Shown here: positions 8,082-17,044 of the stretch, one piece after another
How the letters are laid out: each line of letters opens with the position of its first letter
How positions within the stretch are numbered: the stretch's first letter is position 1
Source of the DNA: an uncultured Lachnospiraceae bacterium
Lineage (GTDB): Bacteria; Bacillota; Clostridia; Lachnospirales; Lachnospiraceae
Assembly (NCBI GenBank): GCA_944381515.1
Contig: CALWLM010000022.1
Coordinates: 1-64,000, forward strand
Length of the DNA: 64,000 nucleotides
Direction of reading: 5' to 3'
The notes under the pieces: generated by a model
The model's database searches: none
Seen by the model: only the letters and a program-made list of their open reading frames with translations
Told to the model about the DNA's origin: nothing
Made by a program: the position numbers and the translations under genes

Positions 8082-9755
8082 TCACCCCACCGGGAAAAGG
8101 CTTCCTCCAATAAATTCCCGCAGCAGAGAATTGCGCGGAATCTCCTCGCTGCCCACCGCCAGGAAATAGTCAAAGAACTTGAGGAGTCTCTTAGCCTCCT
8201 GATACTCCGGCGCATTCTTTGGCACGGAGAAAAGCAGCGGTTCCGCATAGGTCTTAAGAACCGACAGCTCATAGATCAGAGCCGAATTAAAGACCACGTC
8301 GGCGCTCTCCTGATAAGGAAAAATATTTTCCTCCTCCCCCCGCCGCACACTGTTCCAGCGGGCAATGGTCTCCTGGGCGGAAATGCCTCTGGTACGGGCA
8401 TCCCGGACAATACGGCGGATCAGCCGGCCATCGGTGGTAGGAATCCGGTTATGCTCGTCGATATTCAGCTGGGTCAGCGCGCTGATATAGATCCGGTAAC
8501 GGCAGTCGGCCGGCAGCCGATAGGTCAGCCGGTCGTTCAGGCAGTGGATGCCCTCAATTACCAGAATATCGTCAGGCGCCAGGCGCAGGGTGTTCCCAAG
8601 AAACTCCTGCTTGCCGGTGACAAAATTGTAGGTGGGAAGCTCTGCCTCCTCGCCGGCCAGCAGCGCGTTCATCTGATCGTTGAACAGCTCCAGATCAACG
8701 CATTCGATAGCCTCAAAATTATAGTTTCCATGCTCGTCCTTAGGGGCCAGCGTCCGATCCCGAAAGTAATTGTCCACCGCAATGGGATGAGGCGTCAGCC
8801 CATAGGTACGCAGCTGAATGGACAGACGGTAGGAGAAGGAAGTCTTTCCCGACGAGGACGGGCCGGCAATGAGAATAATTTTTTTGCGCCGGTCTCCCGC
8901 AATGGTCTCCGCAATCTGCGCCAGTTTTTTCTCCATCAGAGCTTCCTGAATCAGAATCAGGTCCCCCAGACCTCCCCGCACGATCAGATCGTTCAGATCG
9001 CCCACGGCGCCCACTCCCAGGCGGTTACTCCAGCGGTTGGATTCCTGCAAAGTGCGAAACAGCTTTTCCTGGGGTTCAAAAGGAGGCACCTGGGTCGGAT
9101 GTTCCTTTTCAGGCAGCTGCAGGACAAAGCCGTCCCCGTAGAGGTACAGGGCAAACCATTTCAGATACCCGGTATCCGGCACCATATAACCGTAATAATA
9201 ATCTTCAAATTCATTAATCCGGTACAGATTCACCTTGGAAACCCGGCGATAGGAGAAGAGCTTTTCCTTGTCCCGCATCCCATGGGCGCGGAAGATCTCC
9301 ACCGCGTCGTCGGTACTGACGCTGCGCTTCTCAATAGGAAGCTTCTGCTCCACCAGGCGGCGCATTCTCTCCTCCACCTGGCCCAAAAGCTCTGCATCCA
9401 GCGTAAAATCTCCCGACGGCTCCATATACAGACCCTTGCTGACAGAGAATTCCACCGTAAGCTTCTTTACACGGTCATGGCCAACCACATCGTAAAAAGC
9501 CTTCAGCGCCAGCAGCACGGCGCTGCGCTGGTAGGTCTGAATGCCGGGCCCATCCTTCATGGTCACAAAACCCAGCGCGGCATCCCGGTCGACGGTCTTA
9601 AACAGCTCGCAGAGTTTCCCATTGACCGTCACCAGAACAATGGGCGCGTCAAAATTCCCCTGATATCCGGCGGCGATCGTCTCATAGGATGTTCCGGCCG
9701 GATATTCCTGTGCCGCTCCGTCTATGACTAACCGATACGTTTTCTGTTCGCTCAT
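8082..9755 (-). CDS. Nucleoside (uridine-kinase-like) kinase with N-terminal TGS-type domain
   Basis: A 557-residue cytosolic protein. The N terminus (residues 1-65) resembles a ubiquitin-like TGS domain, followed by a threonyl-tRNA-synthetase-like linker region to about residue 250. The C-terminal part is a P-loop kinase of the uridine kinase/phosphoribulokinase group: Walker A AGPSSSGKTSF, VDNYF and a VIEGIHCL segment. Proteins of this build are annotated as nucleoside kinases in Clostridia, but the phosphoryl acceptor is unproven. The start at 9755 is preferred over the ATG two codons upstream because AGGAGG lies 8 bases from it but only 2 from the other. It follows the nif3-like gene by 14 bases, so it is the last protein gene of the housekeeping run. 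Confidence 0.85.
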   Translation of the reverse strand: MSEQKTYRLVIDGAAQEYPAGTSYETIAAGYQGNFDAPIVLVTVNGKLCELFKTVDRDAALGFVTMKDGPGIQTYQRSAVLLALKAFYDVVGHDRVKKLTVEFSVSKGLYMEPSGDFTLDAELLGQVEERMRRLVEQKLPIEKRSVSTDDAVEIFRAHGMRDKEKLFSYRRVSKVNLYRINEFEDYYYGYMVPDTGYLKWFALYLYGDGFVLQLPEKEHPTQVPPFEPQEKLFRTLQESNRWSNRLGVGAVGDLNDLIVRGGLGDLILIQEALMEKKLAQIAETIAGDRRKKIILIAGPSSSGKTSFSYRLSIQLRTYGLTPHPIAVDNYFRDRTLAPKDEHGNYNFEAIECVDLELFNDQMNALLAGEEAELPTYNFVTGKQEFLGNTLRLAPDDILVIEGIHCLNDRLTYRLPADCRYRIYISALTQLNIDEHNRIPTTDGRLIRRIVRDARTRGISAQETIARWNSVRRGEEENIFPYQESADVVFNSALIYELSVLKTYAEPLLFSVPKNAPEYQEAKRLLKFFDYFLAVGSEEIPRNSLLREFIGGSLFPVG

Positions 9756-9769
9756 CTGCATATCCTCCT

Positions 9770-10591
9770 TCAGAAATAACGGCAGGGATTGTCCACCGGG
9801 ACAGCGCTGACGCTGAGAGCCGGCAGCTGCTTTTTCAGATAAGATGTCATAAAAGGAATAAATATATGCTCCAGCCCATAATGACCGGCATCTATAATAA
9901 CAAGGCCCTCCGCCGCCGCATCGATGGCGTAATGGTAGGTGATGTCTCCCGTGATAAGGACCTGCGCCCCTGCCTGCAAAGCACGGCCGATTTCATCCTT
10001 GCCCGATCCGGGACAGACGGCAATCCGGCTGATTCTGCAAGTGCTCCCGCCTGCGCCGGCCGCTGGGCCTCCATTCGGTCCATAGACCGTCACCCCTTCC
10101 AGATCAAAGGCTTCCTTTACCCGGGCGCAGAGCTGCTCCAGGGAAATTCCGCCCTCTCCCCATTGCCCCACCACGCCGATTCCGTACGGGCCTTCCGCTC
10201 CTTGTCCGGTCACCTCCAGGGGAGAACGGCTGCGCAGCCCCAGACGGTCCGCCGCCAGATCGCCCATTCCGCCGGGGGCAATATCGAAATTCGTATGCAT
10301 GGCCACCAGACAGATATCATGATTCAGAAGCCGCAAAAGCCTGCGTCCGGCCAGGCTTTCATTTGTAATCTTTTTTATGGGGGCAAAAAGCAGGGGATGA
10401 TGGGTTAAAAGCAGGTCGCTGTCGTTTGCCACCGCCTCCTCCACCGCCCGGTCGTCGGCATCCAGAGCCACCGTGACCCGCCAGATCTCCTTGTCCATCC
10501 TGCCGGCCAGAAGTCCCACATTGTCCCAGTCGCAGGCATAGCTTTCATCGGCCAGCCGGTTCAATACCTTCAGTACTTCTCTGCACTCCAT
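9770..10591 (-). CDS. Nif3-like dinuclear metal-centre protein
   Basis: A 273-residue member of the NIF3/YqfO family, which forms hexameric toroids with two metals per subunit. Metal-ligand segments are visible: LLTHHPLLF (two His) near residue 62, MHTNFD near residue 97 and DAGHYGLEHI near the C terminus (His and Glu). The activity is uncertain; a GTP cyclohydrolase I link has been proposed for family members. The start has GGAGG 7 bases upstream and lies inside the end of trmK (22-base overlap), so the two are translationally coupled. The trmK-nif3 pair is conserved across Firmicutes. Confidence 0.92.
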   Translation of the reverse strand: MECREVLKVLNRLADESYACDWDNVGLLAGRMDKEIWRVTVALDADDRAVEEAVANDSDLLLTHHPLLFAPIKKITNESLAGRRLLRLLNHDICLVAMHTNFDIAPGGMGDLAADRLGLRSRSPLEVTGQGAEGPYGIGVVGQWGEGGISLEQLCARVKEAFDLEGVTVYGPNGGPAAGAGGSTCRISRIAVCPGSGKDEIGRALQAGAQVLITGDITYHYAIDAAAEGLVIIDAGHYGLEHIFIPFMTSYLKKQLPALSVSAVPVDNPCRYF

Positions 10592-11289
10592 CCTGCTTCC
10601 TCCATAATTTTGAGAGCCTGGCAGATAAAGGAGAGCTCCTCCTCCATCTCCCGCGCCCGTTTTCTCGTCTCCTCCTTGGGAGAGGCCGCCAGCTCCGGCA
10701 GCAGCTTCTCGCAGCGTTCCCCCTGCTTTTGAAGAAACTCTCCCAGCACCGGGTCTCCCCGTTCCAAAAGATCTCTGCCATAGAGATCGTCCACAACGCG
10801 GCCCGGCCGGTCCGTACCGTGAACCACCTGCATAACCGTGTAATACTTGCCGTCCTCCTTGACGAAGGCCTCTCTCCTGATTCGATAGCCGTTTTCCCGC
10901 AGGAAAACACGCACCCCCGGAATATCCGACTGGGGGGACAGGACAAAGCAGTTCACCGTTTCCGCCGTCTGTCTGCCTCTTTCCAATATATCCATCATCA
11001 GCGGGCCTCCCAGCCCGCTGATCACCACCGTATCCGCCTCTCCGGCGCCCAGTGCGTCGAGTCCGTCGCTTAAGCGCAGCTCGATGCGGTCCGAGAGTCC
11101 ATATTCCGCCACGTGCTCTGCCGCCCGGCTAAGGGGCCCGCTTCGCACATCCATGGCAATGGCGCTTACCGCCAGTTCATTTTTTACCAGATAGATCGGG
11201 ATATAGCCGTGATCGGTCCCCACATCAGCCACCCGGCCGCCCGGCGGCACAAAGGAAGCTATGGTCAAAAGCCTCTTCGACAATATCAT
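10570..11289 (-). CDS. trmK: tRNA (adenine(22)-N1)-methyltransferase
   Basis: A 239-residue SAM-dependent enzyme that makes m1A22 in tRNA. The N-terminal Rossmann part has the SAM-binding motif VADVGTDHGYIPIYL near residue 20, and VVISGLGGPLMMDIL near residue 88 carries the family's GMGG-like motif (here GLGG). A C-terminal helical part follows. The length is normal. The start at 11289 has AAGGAGACG upstream. It lies 35 bases after rpoD and overlaps the nif3-like gene, as in Bacillus, where the same order is found. Confidence 0.93.
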   Translation of the reverse strand: MILSKRLLTIASFVPPGGRVADVGTDHGYIPIYLVKNELAVSAIAMDVRSGPLSRAAEHVAEYGLSDRIELRLSDGLDALGAGEADTVVISGLGGPLMMDILERGRQTAETVNCFVLSPQSDIPGVRVFLRENGYRIRREAFVKEDGKYYTVMQVVHGTDRPGRVVDDLYGRDLLERGDPVLGEFLQKQGERCEKLLPELAASPKEETRKRAREMEEELSFICQALKIMEEAGWSAEKY

Positions 11290-11324
11290 TCTTACGTCTC
11301 CTTATCCTTACTCTCCCCGGCCCC

Positions 11325-12242
11325 TCATTCCAGGAAATCTTTGAGTCTGCGGCTGCGGCTGGGATGACGCAGCTTGCGCAGCGCCTTGCCCTCAATCTGG
11401 CGAATCCGTTCCCTGGTCACGTTAAAGCGCTGTCCTACCTCCTCCAGCGTGCGCACATGGCCGTCATCCAGTCCAAAGCGCAGGCGGATCACCTGCTGCT
11501 CTCTGGGACTCAAAGTTTTCAGAACTTCTCCCAGCTGCTCCCGCAGCACAGTCATGGCGGCCTCATCGGCCGGTACCGAGCCCTGCTCATCCTTGATAAA
11601 ATCGCCCAGATGGGTGTCCTCCTCGTCCCCTACCGGCGTCTCCAGAGATACCGGTTCCATGGCGAATTTTTGGATTTCATAGACCCTCTCCTCGGTAATA
11701 CCCAGTCTCTCGGCCAATTCCGCGGCCGTAGGCTCCCTTTCCAGCTCCTGGGTCAGCGCCCGGGCGGCGCGGGTCAGACGATTGATATTTTCCACCATGT
11801 GCACCGGAATCCGTATGGTACGGGACTGATCTGCGATGGACCGGGTCATGGACTGGCGTATCCACCAGGTAGCATAGGTGCTGAATTTAAAGCCGCGCCG
11901 GTAGTCGAACTTCTCCACCGCCTTCATCAGCCCAATATTTCCCTCTTGAATCAGATCCAGCAGCTGCAGACCATGTCCTGTGTAGCGTTTGGCAATACTG
12001 ACCACCAGCCGCAGATTTCCCTCTGCCAGCCTCTTTTTGGCCTGCTCGTCTCCCGCCTCAATCCGCTGCGCCAGCTCAGCCTCCTCCTCCGGAGTCAGGA
12101 GCGGAATTTTCCCTATCTCCTTTAAATATGCGCGGACCGGATCGTCGCTCTCCTCCTGTACATCGATCACCTCGTCGCTCTCCAGCAGCGGGATCTCCTT
12201 CTCATCGGTATCCGTCAGGGGTCTTTCCATCTGTCCGCCCAT
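11325..12242 (-). CDS. rpoD: Primary RNA polymerase sigma factor, short N terminus
   Basis: A 305-residue sigma-70 factor. Region 1.2 starts at [20 protein letters not shown] (about residue 35). Region 2 has [31 protein letters not shown] and [16 protein letters not shown]. Region 3 and region 4.2 ([20 protein letters not shown]) are intact. The protein is about 65 residues shorter than typical sigma-A: only about 33 residues precede region 1.2, so the autoinhibitory region 1.1 is nearly absent. No in-frame start exists upstream within the 92 bases before dnaG ends. The start used has GGAGAGGAG; the ATG four codons later is possible. It forms the classic block with dnaG. Confidence 0.95.
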   Translation of the reverse strand: MGGQMERPLTDTDEKEIPLLESDEVIDVQEESDDPVRAYLKEIGKIPLLTPEEEAELAQRIEAGDEQAKKRLAEGNLRLVVSIAKRYTGHGLQLLDLIQEGNIGLMKAVEKFDYRRGFKFSTYATWWIRQSMTRSIADQSRTIRIPVHMVENINRLTRAARALTQELEREPTAAELAERLGITEERVYEIQKFAMEPVSLETPVGDEEDTHLGDFIKDEQGSVPADEAAMTVLREQLGEVLKTLSPREQQVIRLRFGLDDGHVRTLEEVGQRFNVTRERIRQIEGKALRKLRHPSRSRRLKDFLE

Positions 12243-12334
12243 GCGTCTCCTCTCCGGACGCCCATATCGTGCCCGCCATGGCTCCCTGCCCGGCTGGCCT
12301 CCTGCGTCCTGCTGATCTCGTTTTCATTCTCTCC

Positions 12335-14146
12335 TTAATCAAAAGAAATATGCAGATTTGCCAGAGCCGCCCTTTGTTTTATGATTTCTGAAAGCTCTGC
12401 CACGCCTATAGCGGCGGCGGCAGCCGCATCCAGACTGTTTTTCTTTACCCGGACTACCGTCTCCTGAAATGCCTTGGCCTGTTCCTCCTTGGTCATGGTA
12501 TCCGGCAGTCTGGTATTAAACAGGGAGGCCACCTCCTTATATTCGTCGGCATCGTTGATAAAGCGGTTGACAATGCCCGCCGGGTTTACCAGTCCGCTCT
12601 CCAGCTGCTCCCACAAAAGCTCCGCCACCCTCCGGCAGAGTCCATCGGTAAAATCCTGCGGCACAAGAAGCTCCCGTATCTTCTGATACAGCTGCGGACG
12701 CTCCGACAGCCAGGTCAGCAAAAGCTTTTGGGAGGTACGGCTGCCGTCCTCCTTTTCTCTGCGCCCTTTGCGGGGAACAGCGCCCTCTCCTGCGCCTGCG
12801 CCGGTTCCCTCCTGCGTCATACGCGCCTCTCCCGCCCGGACACTCCGGCCGGTGAATCCCGTTCTGCGAGCCTCCTCCACCACCATCTGTCTCATGCTCT
12901 GCACCGGAATGCGATATTCCTCGCAGACAGCCTGGAGATAATTGTCCCTCTCCAGCTCCGACGCAAAACCGCACAATCTGGCCGCCACAGCCCGATGAAA
13001 GGCCGTCTTGCTCTCCGGATCTCTCATATCATAGCCCGTCTGAAGCTGCGATATCTCATAGAGGAAGCTTCCCTGAGCCTCCTCGATTCTTTTGCGAAAT
13101 TCATCGGCTCCCAGATTTTTGATAAACTCGTCCGGGTCCTTATAGGGCTTCAGATTCAGTACTTTCACCGTCATCCCCGCTTCCTTCAGAATGGGGATAG
13201 CCCGCAGCGCCGCCTTGACTCCCGCGGCGTCGCTGTCATAGGTCAGTACAATCTGACTGGTATAGCGTTTCAGAAGATTGGCCTGTCCCTGGGTCATGGC
13301 CGTTCCCAGGCAAGCCGCCGCATTGGTAAAGCCGGCCTGATGCAGGGAAATCACATCCATATAGCCCTCGCAGATCAGGATATAGGGTTCCCGGCTGTTT
13401 CGGGCTATATTGAGGCCGTAGAGATTGCGGCCCTTGTCAAACACCCGGGTCTCCGGTGAATTCAGATACTTCGGTTCCCCCTGTCCCATGACCCGGCCGC
13501 CAAAGCCGATGATCCGGCTGTTCACATCCATGATGGGAAACATGACCCGGTTCCAGAACTTGTCGTAGGCTCCCCTTTCCTCGATCTTTACCAGACCGGT
13601 TTCTTTGAGGATGGCGTCATCGTAGCCCTTTTTCTTCAGGTACTGATACAGATCATTCTCATAGGGATTGGAGTAGCCCAGACCGAAATGGCGGATGGTG
13701 TCGTCGGAAAGTCCGCGGCCGGTCAGATAACGGTAAGCCCTCTGCTCCCGGTCCATCTTCATCTGATAATAAAAATACCGTCCCGCCTCCTTATTGATCT
13801 CCAGAAGGCGGGAACGAAGATCTGCCTCCCTCTTCTCTTCGGCAGTGGCCTCCCGTTCAGGCAGGGCAATCCCCGCCCGGTCCGCCAGATATTTGAGCGC
13901 CTCAGGGAAGGTGTAATTCTCATATTCCATCACAAAGGTGATCACATTGCCCCCTGCATGGCAGCCAAAGCAATAATACATCTGCTTGCCTGGGGTCACC
14001 GAAAAGGATGGGGTCTTTTCATTATGAAACGGACAAAGTCCGAAATAGGTGCTTCCTCTCTTGGTCAGCCGAACATACTGGCCTACCACATCCAGGATAT
14101 CGTTTCTGGTGCGCACCTCCTCCACCAGCTCCTCCGGATAGTACAT
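12335..14146 (-). CDS. dnaG: DNA primase
   Basis: A 603-residue primase that makes RNA primers at the replication fork. The N-terminal CHC2-type zinc finger is intact (CPFHNEKTPSFSV, then CFGCHAGG, residues 38-65). The catalytic core follows with the TOPRIM motif ILICEGYMDVISL near residue 258 and the acidic LTYDSDAAG near residue 307. The C-terminal third, including a basic low-complexity linker (about 430-460), leads to the helicase-interaction domain. Length is normal. Order dgt-dnaG-rpoD on one strand with gaps of 26 and 92 bases suggests a macromolecular-synthesis operon. Confidence 0.97.
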   Translation of the reverse strand: MYYPEELVEEVRTRNDILDVVGQYVRLTKRGSTYFGLCPFHNEKTPSFSVTPGKQMYYCFGCHAGGNVITFVMEYENYTFPEALKYLADRAGIALPEREATAEEKREADLRSRLLEINKEAGRYFYYQMKMDREQRAYRYLTGRGLSDDTIRHFGLGYSNPYENDLYQYLKKKGYDDAILKETGLVKIEERGAYDKFWNRVMFPIMDVNSRIIGFGGRVMGQGEPKYLNSPETRVFDKGRNLYGLNIARNSREPYILICEGYMDVISLHQAGFTNAAACLGTAMTQGQANLLKRYTSQIVLTYDSDAAGVKAALRAIPILKEAGMTVKVLNLKPYKDPDEFIKNLGADEFRKRIEEAQGSFLYEISQLQTGYDMRDPESKTAFHRAVAARLCGFASELERDNYLQAVCEEYRIPVQSMRQMVVEEARRTGFTGRSVRAGEARMTQEGTGAGAGEGAVPRKGRREKEDGSRTSQKLLLTWLSERPQLYQKIRELLVPQDFTDGLCRRVAELLWEQLESGLVNPAGIVNRFINDADEYKEVASLFNTRLPDTMTKEEQAKAFQETVVRVKKNSLDAAAAAAIGVAELSEIIKQRAALANLHISFD

Positions 14147-14172
14147 ACAAACGCCTCTTTCTAATTCCAGAA

Positions 14173-15177
14173 TTACTTCCAGGATCTGGGGACATAGAGT
14201 TCTTCAAACAGAGAGATCGCATAGCCGTCGCTCATTCCCGCTATGTAGTCGCAGACCACCCTTTCCTCCGAATCCCCTCTCTGTTCCATCAGCTGCAAAT
14301 ACTCGGCAGGCAGCTCCTCCGGCTTGTCCATATAGTGATGAAACAGACGGATCAAAAGCTCCTTTGCCTTGCGGTCCTCCCTCTTGGGAATGGAATTCAG
14401 ATACAGATTCTCAAACATATAGACCCGCAGAGCCTTCATAGCCTTCTCCATGTCGGTGGACATAATAATGGAAGGCCGGTTCATGCTGTTTTGAATCACA
14501 TCATGAATCAGCGTATTGAGCCGCTCCCGGACCGAATGTCCCAATACATCGGTCATCTCCCTCGGCAGATTCTCCTCCGACATAAGGCCGGCCCGAATGG
14601 CGTCGTCAATATCGTGATTGATATAGGCAATCTTGTCCGACAGCCGTACCACCTGCCCCTCCAGCGTGGAAGGATGACCGCTGGTGCGATGATTGAGAAT
14701 GCCGTCTCTGACCTCCTTTGTCAGATTCAGCCCCTGGCCCTTCTTCTCCAGCACCTCCACCACCCGCACGCTCTGCTGATAGTGGGCAAAGCCATCGCTG
14801 CACACCGAATCCAGTGCCGCCTCGCCGGCATGGCCAAAGGGAGTATGGCCCAGGTCATGCCCCAGAGCAATGGCCTCGGTCAGATCCTCATTGAGCCGCA
14901 GCGCCCTGGAGATGGTTCTGGCGATCTGGGACACCTCCAGCGTATGGGTCAGCCTTGTGCGGTAATGGTCGCCTTCCGGCGCCAGAAACACCTGCGTCTT
15001 GTGCTTCAGCCGCCGAAAAGACTTGCTGTGAAGAATTCTGTCCCGGTCCCTCTGATAATCGGTGCGCATATCGCACTTCTCCTCGGGCCTGTCCCGGCCG
15101 GCCGTATTCTTCGCCAGAGAAGCATAGGGACTCAGCGTCCTTTCCTCCAGCTCCTCCAGATTCTCACGAATCGTCAT
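14173..15177 (-). CDS. dgt: dGTPase-like deoxynucleoside triphosphate triphosphohydrolase
   Basis: A 334-residue HD-domain enzyme of the dGTPase family, which splits dNTP to deoxynucleoside and tripolyphosphate. The HD signature is spread over RTRLTHTLEV near residue 75 and GHDLGHTPFGHAGE near residue 107, with YINHDIDDA later supplying further metal-site residues. Length matches the short dGTPase-like group of Firmicutes. The start has AGGTGA upstream. It sits 26 bases before dnaG, an arrangement common in Clostridia, which links dNTP level control to replication priming. Confidence 0.9.
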   Translation of the reverse strand: MTIRENLEELEERTLSPYASLAKNTAGRDRPEEKCDMRTDYQRDRDRILHSKSFRRLKHKTQVFLAPEGDHYRTRLTHTLEVSQIARTISRALRLNEDLTEAIALGHDLGHTPFGHAGEAALDSVCSDGFAHYQQSVRVVEVLEKKGQGLNLTKEVRDGILNHRTSGHPSTLEGQVVRLSDKIAYINHDIDDAIRAGLMSEENLPREMTDVLGHSVRERLNTLIHDVIQNSMNRPSIIMSTDMEKAMKALRVYMFENLYLNSIPKREDRKAKELLIRLFHHYMDKPEELPAEYLQLMEQRGDSEERVVCDYIAGMSDGYAISLFEELYVPRSWK

Positions 15178-15303
15178 CCTATCACCTGCCCTCTCTTACA
15201 GTAAAAAACCAAACGGGTAAAACAGCATGGGTTCCTCCTGCGGCAGTGGGAAAACGGGCGAACTTACAGCTTTCACTATCATTGTATTCCGAAGCGTCCC
15301 GGA

Positions 15304-15603
15304 TTATGAATTCTGCACCTGTTTTTCTTCCGCCGCAGCCTTTTCCACCAGGCGAATCTCCACCGACATGCCCATACTCTCCGCCAAACGCACCAGCATG
15401 TCCACCGTAGGATTATAGCGGCCGGTTTCAAAACGGGTGATGCCGGGACGCTTCATTCCGGCAGCCGCAGCCACATCCGCCTGCGTCAGCTTCTTTCTCT
15501 TGCGGCAGTCCACATACTGTCTGGCAATCTCCTGTCTGAGCTTCTTCTGCTCCTTCTCCACGATTATTGCCGTCTCTTCCGAAAACACTGCGTAACCTTC
15601 CAT
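15304..15603 (-). CDS. XRE-family helix-turn-helix regulator
   Basis: A 99-residue protein with a single HTH_3 domain at about residues 25-85 (KRKKLTQADVAAAAGMKRPGITRFETGR), preceded by a short helical stretch and followed by a charged tail. The start at 15603 is chosen because AGAGGAG lies 5 bases before it; ATGs up to 24 bases upstream lack this. It lies 20 bases after the deacylase-like gene. The arrangement resembles the HTH half of HigBA-type modules, but no toxin gene is adjacent, so it is called only as a DNA-binding regulator. Confidence 0.8.
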   Translation of the reverse strand: MEGYAVFSEETAIIVEKEQKKLRQEIARQYVDCRKRKKLTQADVAAAAGMKRPGITRFETGRYNPTVDMLVRLAESMGMSVEIRLVEKAAAEEKQVQNS

Positions 15604-15623
15604 CTTTTCTCCTCTCATCTTGC

Positions 15624-16166
15624 TCACCCTTCCTGTACTTTTATCAGCATCGGCTCATGGCCGAACTCTTTTAATATCCTGTCCGTCAAATCCGATACCC
15701 GCAGCCGCAGGCTGGTGGTGTTCACACAGGGATGGCAGCCGAAAAATTCTCCGCGGAGAATATCTTCGTCCATCAAAAGCTGTACCCTGCTCCCGCTGTC
15801 ATTCATCAGTCCCAGCACGCTCACCGATCCCGGAGAAAGATCCAGAAATCGCTCCATATATTCCTTTGGCCCGAAGGAAAGTCTGGCGCTGCCGATCTCC
15901 TTTGACACTTCGGCGGTGCGAAACCTCTTGTCCTCCCGCAGCATCAGCAAATAAAACTGGGTCTGCTGCCGGTTGCAGAGAAAAAGGTTCTTGCAGATCA
16001 CCGCATCCAATATCCGGTCAATCTCCAGGCAGTCCTCCATTGTCATTGCCGGCGGATGATCCACATATTCGTAGGCGATCCCCAGCCTGTCCAAAAGCTC
16101 GTAGACCCGCTGTTCCCTCGGCGTACGCCGGTCCGCGTCGGCCGGTCTTCCCGCTGTCCGTCTCAT
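15624..16166 (-). CDS. Prolyl-tRNA deacylase-like (YbaK/ProX) protein
   Basis: A 180-residue protein with the YbaK/aminoacyl-tRNA editing fold, matching the stand-alone ProX group that clears mischarged Ala-tRNA(Pro). Visible features are EYVDHPPAMTMED near residue 35, KNLFLCNRQQTQFYLLML near residue 60 with the substrate-site Lys, and GSVSVLGLMND near residue 115. The C-terminal FGCHPCVNTTSLRL closes the fold. Length is standard. The start is the first ATG after a GGAAGGGGA site. The downstream XRE gene follows at 20 bases and may be co-transcribed. Confidence 0.85.
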   Translation of the reverse strand: MRRTAGRPADADRRTPREQRVYELLDRLGIAYEYVDHPPAMTMEDCLEIDRILDAVICKNLFLCNRQQTQFYLLMLREDKRFRTAEVSKEIGSARLSFGPKEYMERFLDLSPGSVSVLGLMNDSGSRVQLLMDEDILRGEFFGCHPCVNTTSLRLRVSDLTDRILKEFGHEPMLIKVQEG

Positions 16167-16308
16167 TCTTTTGTCCCCTTCCTGCTGTCCGTCCTCGCCG
16201 AATCACCCGCTATGATTCTGTGAACATCTATGTATCTTATTTTATCCTATTGTTCCGTCTTCGTCAATTCTTTCCACCAATTTATAGATAAATGGGGGTT
16301 CAAAACCA

Positions 16309-16845
16309 TCAAATTTCTCCATCCAGCCAGATCTCCAGTACCGTATCTGTCTCATCGGGCAGACCAGGCGAAGCGGAAAGCTTTACAAAGGCCATATCCG
16401 GGTAATTTCCCCTGGCATCTGGCCCCACATTGAGCAGAAGATTTCCGTTTTTGCTGACGCACTCTACCAGCCTGCGAATCAGCGTAACCGCGGACTTATA
16501 GTTTTGGTCCATCCTGCAATATCCCCAATGATCATTCATGGTGACGCAGGCCTCCCATAAAAGCTCCCGTCCCTCCTCGTCCCGCAGCCCCTCCGCCCGA
16601 AAAGCATCCAGGACCTCCCGCACAATATCGCGCCCGCATGGGGTGTTTGTGGACTTAAAATTGGTGAGGGCGCTGTCAAACAGGCAAAAGCCATCGTGGT
16701 GCTTGGCCGTAAAGACCACATATTTCATGCCGGCACCCTTGGCGGCTCTGGCCGGGATCGCATACAGTCCCCAATGGATAAACATGCCAAACCGCGCCTC
16801 CCGGTACCAACGGGTTCTTTTTTCGTAAGCTTCTCGATCAAACAT
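16309..16845 (-). pseudogene. Internally deleted alpha-L-fucosidase (GH29) remnant
   Basis: The 178-codon frame reads as stitched pieces of a GH29 alpha-L-fucosidase normally over 400 residues long. Residues 1-30 match the N terminus (KRTRWYREARFGMFIHWGLY). Next comes AAKGAGMKYVVFTAKHHDGF, which in intact enzymes lies about 50 residues further on. After LDAFRAEGL it jumps to MNDHWGYCRMDQNYKSA and NGNLLLNVGPDARGN, which belong far downstream; the stretch carrying the catalytic nucleophile Asp is gone. A last jump leads to a C-terminal piece. All joins stay in frame. The start has AGGAG 9 bases upstream. Lacking the nucleophile, it cannot be a normal fucosidase. Confidence 0.85.
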
Positions 16846-16928
16846 AGACTCTTTCTCCTGTAATATATTGTATGGAACCTTCTCTTTACAGGAATTATAA
16901 TGGGACAATAATGCCTTGACAAGCACAG

Positions 16929-16977
16929 TAAAATCCCCTGTTTTGCACTGCCTGAAAAGGCGCCCAAAACAGAGGAT
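16929..16977 (-). terminator. Terminator of the CMD/flavodoxin pair
   Basis: On the minus strand a 13-bp outer stem (ATCCTCTGTTTTG with CAAAACAGGGGAT, one G-U) encloses a small inner stem (GCCT/AGGC) and is followed by TTTT. The mismatch is a wobble only in minus-strand RNA, which supports this direction. It lies about 70 bases past the flavodoxin-like stop. Confidence 0.65.
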
Positions 16978-17044
16978 CTGAAAGGAGGGGAAACAATCTA
17001 TTCTAAATTCAGTCAGTCGTCTTGTAAAACATTACCCAGGCTCA

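Noticed and set aside
8001-9731. A 576-codon plus-strand frame across the nucleoside kinase
   Set aside because: It is antisense to a clear P-loop kinase gene and starts inside the RNase P RNA, with no protein features.
15304-16166. XRE regulator plus deacylase-like gene as a toxin-antitoxin pair
   Set aside because: The deacylase-like protein is a recognisable tRNA-editing enzyme, not a RelE/HigB-type toxin, and the spacing and order do not match a known system.
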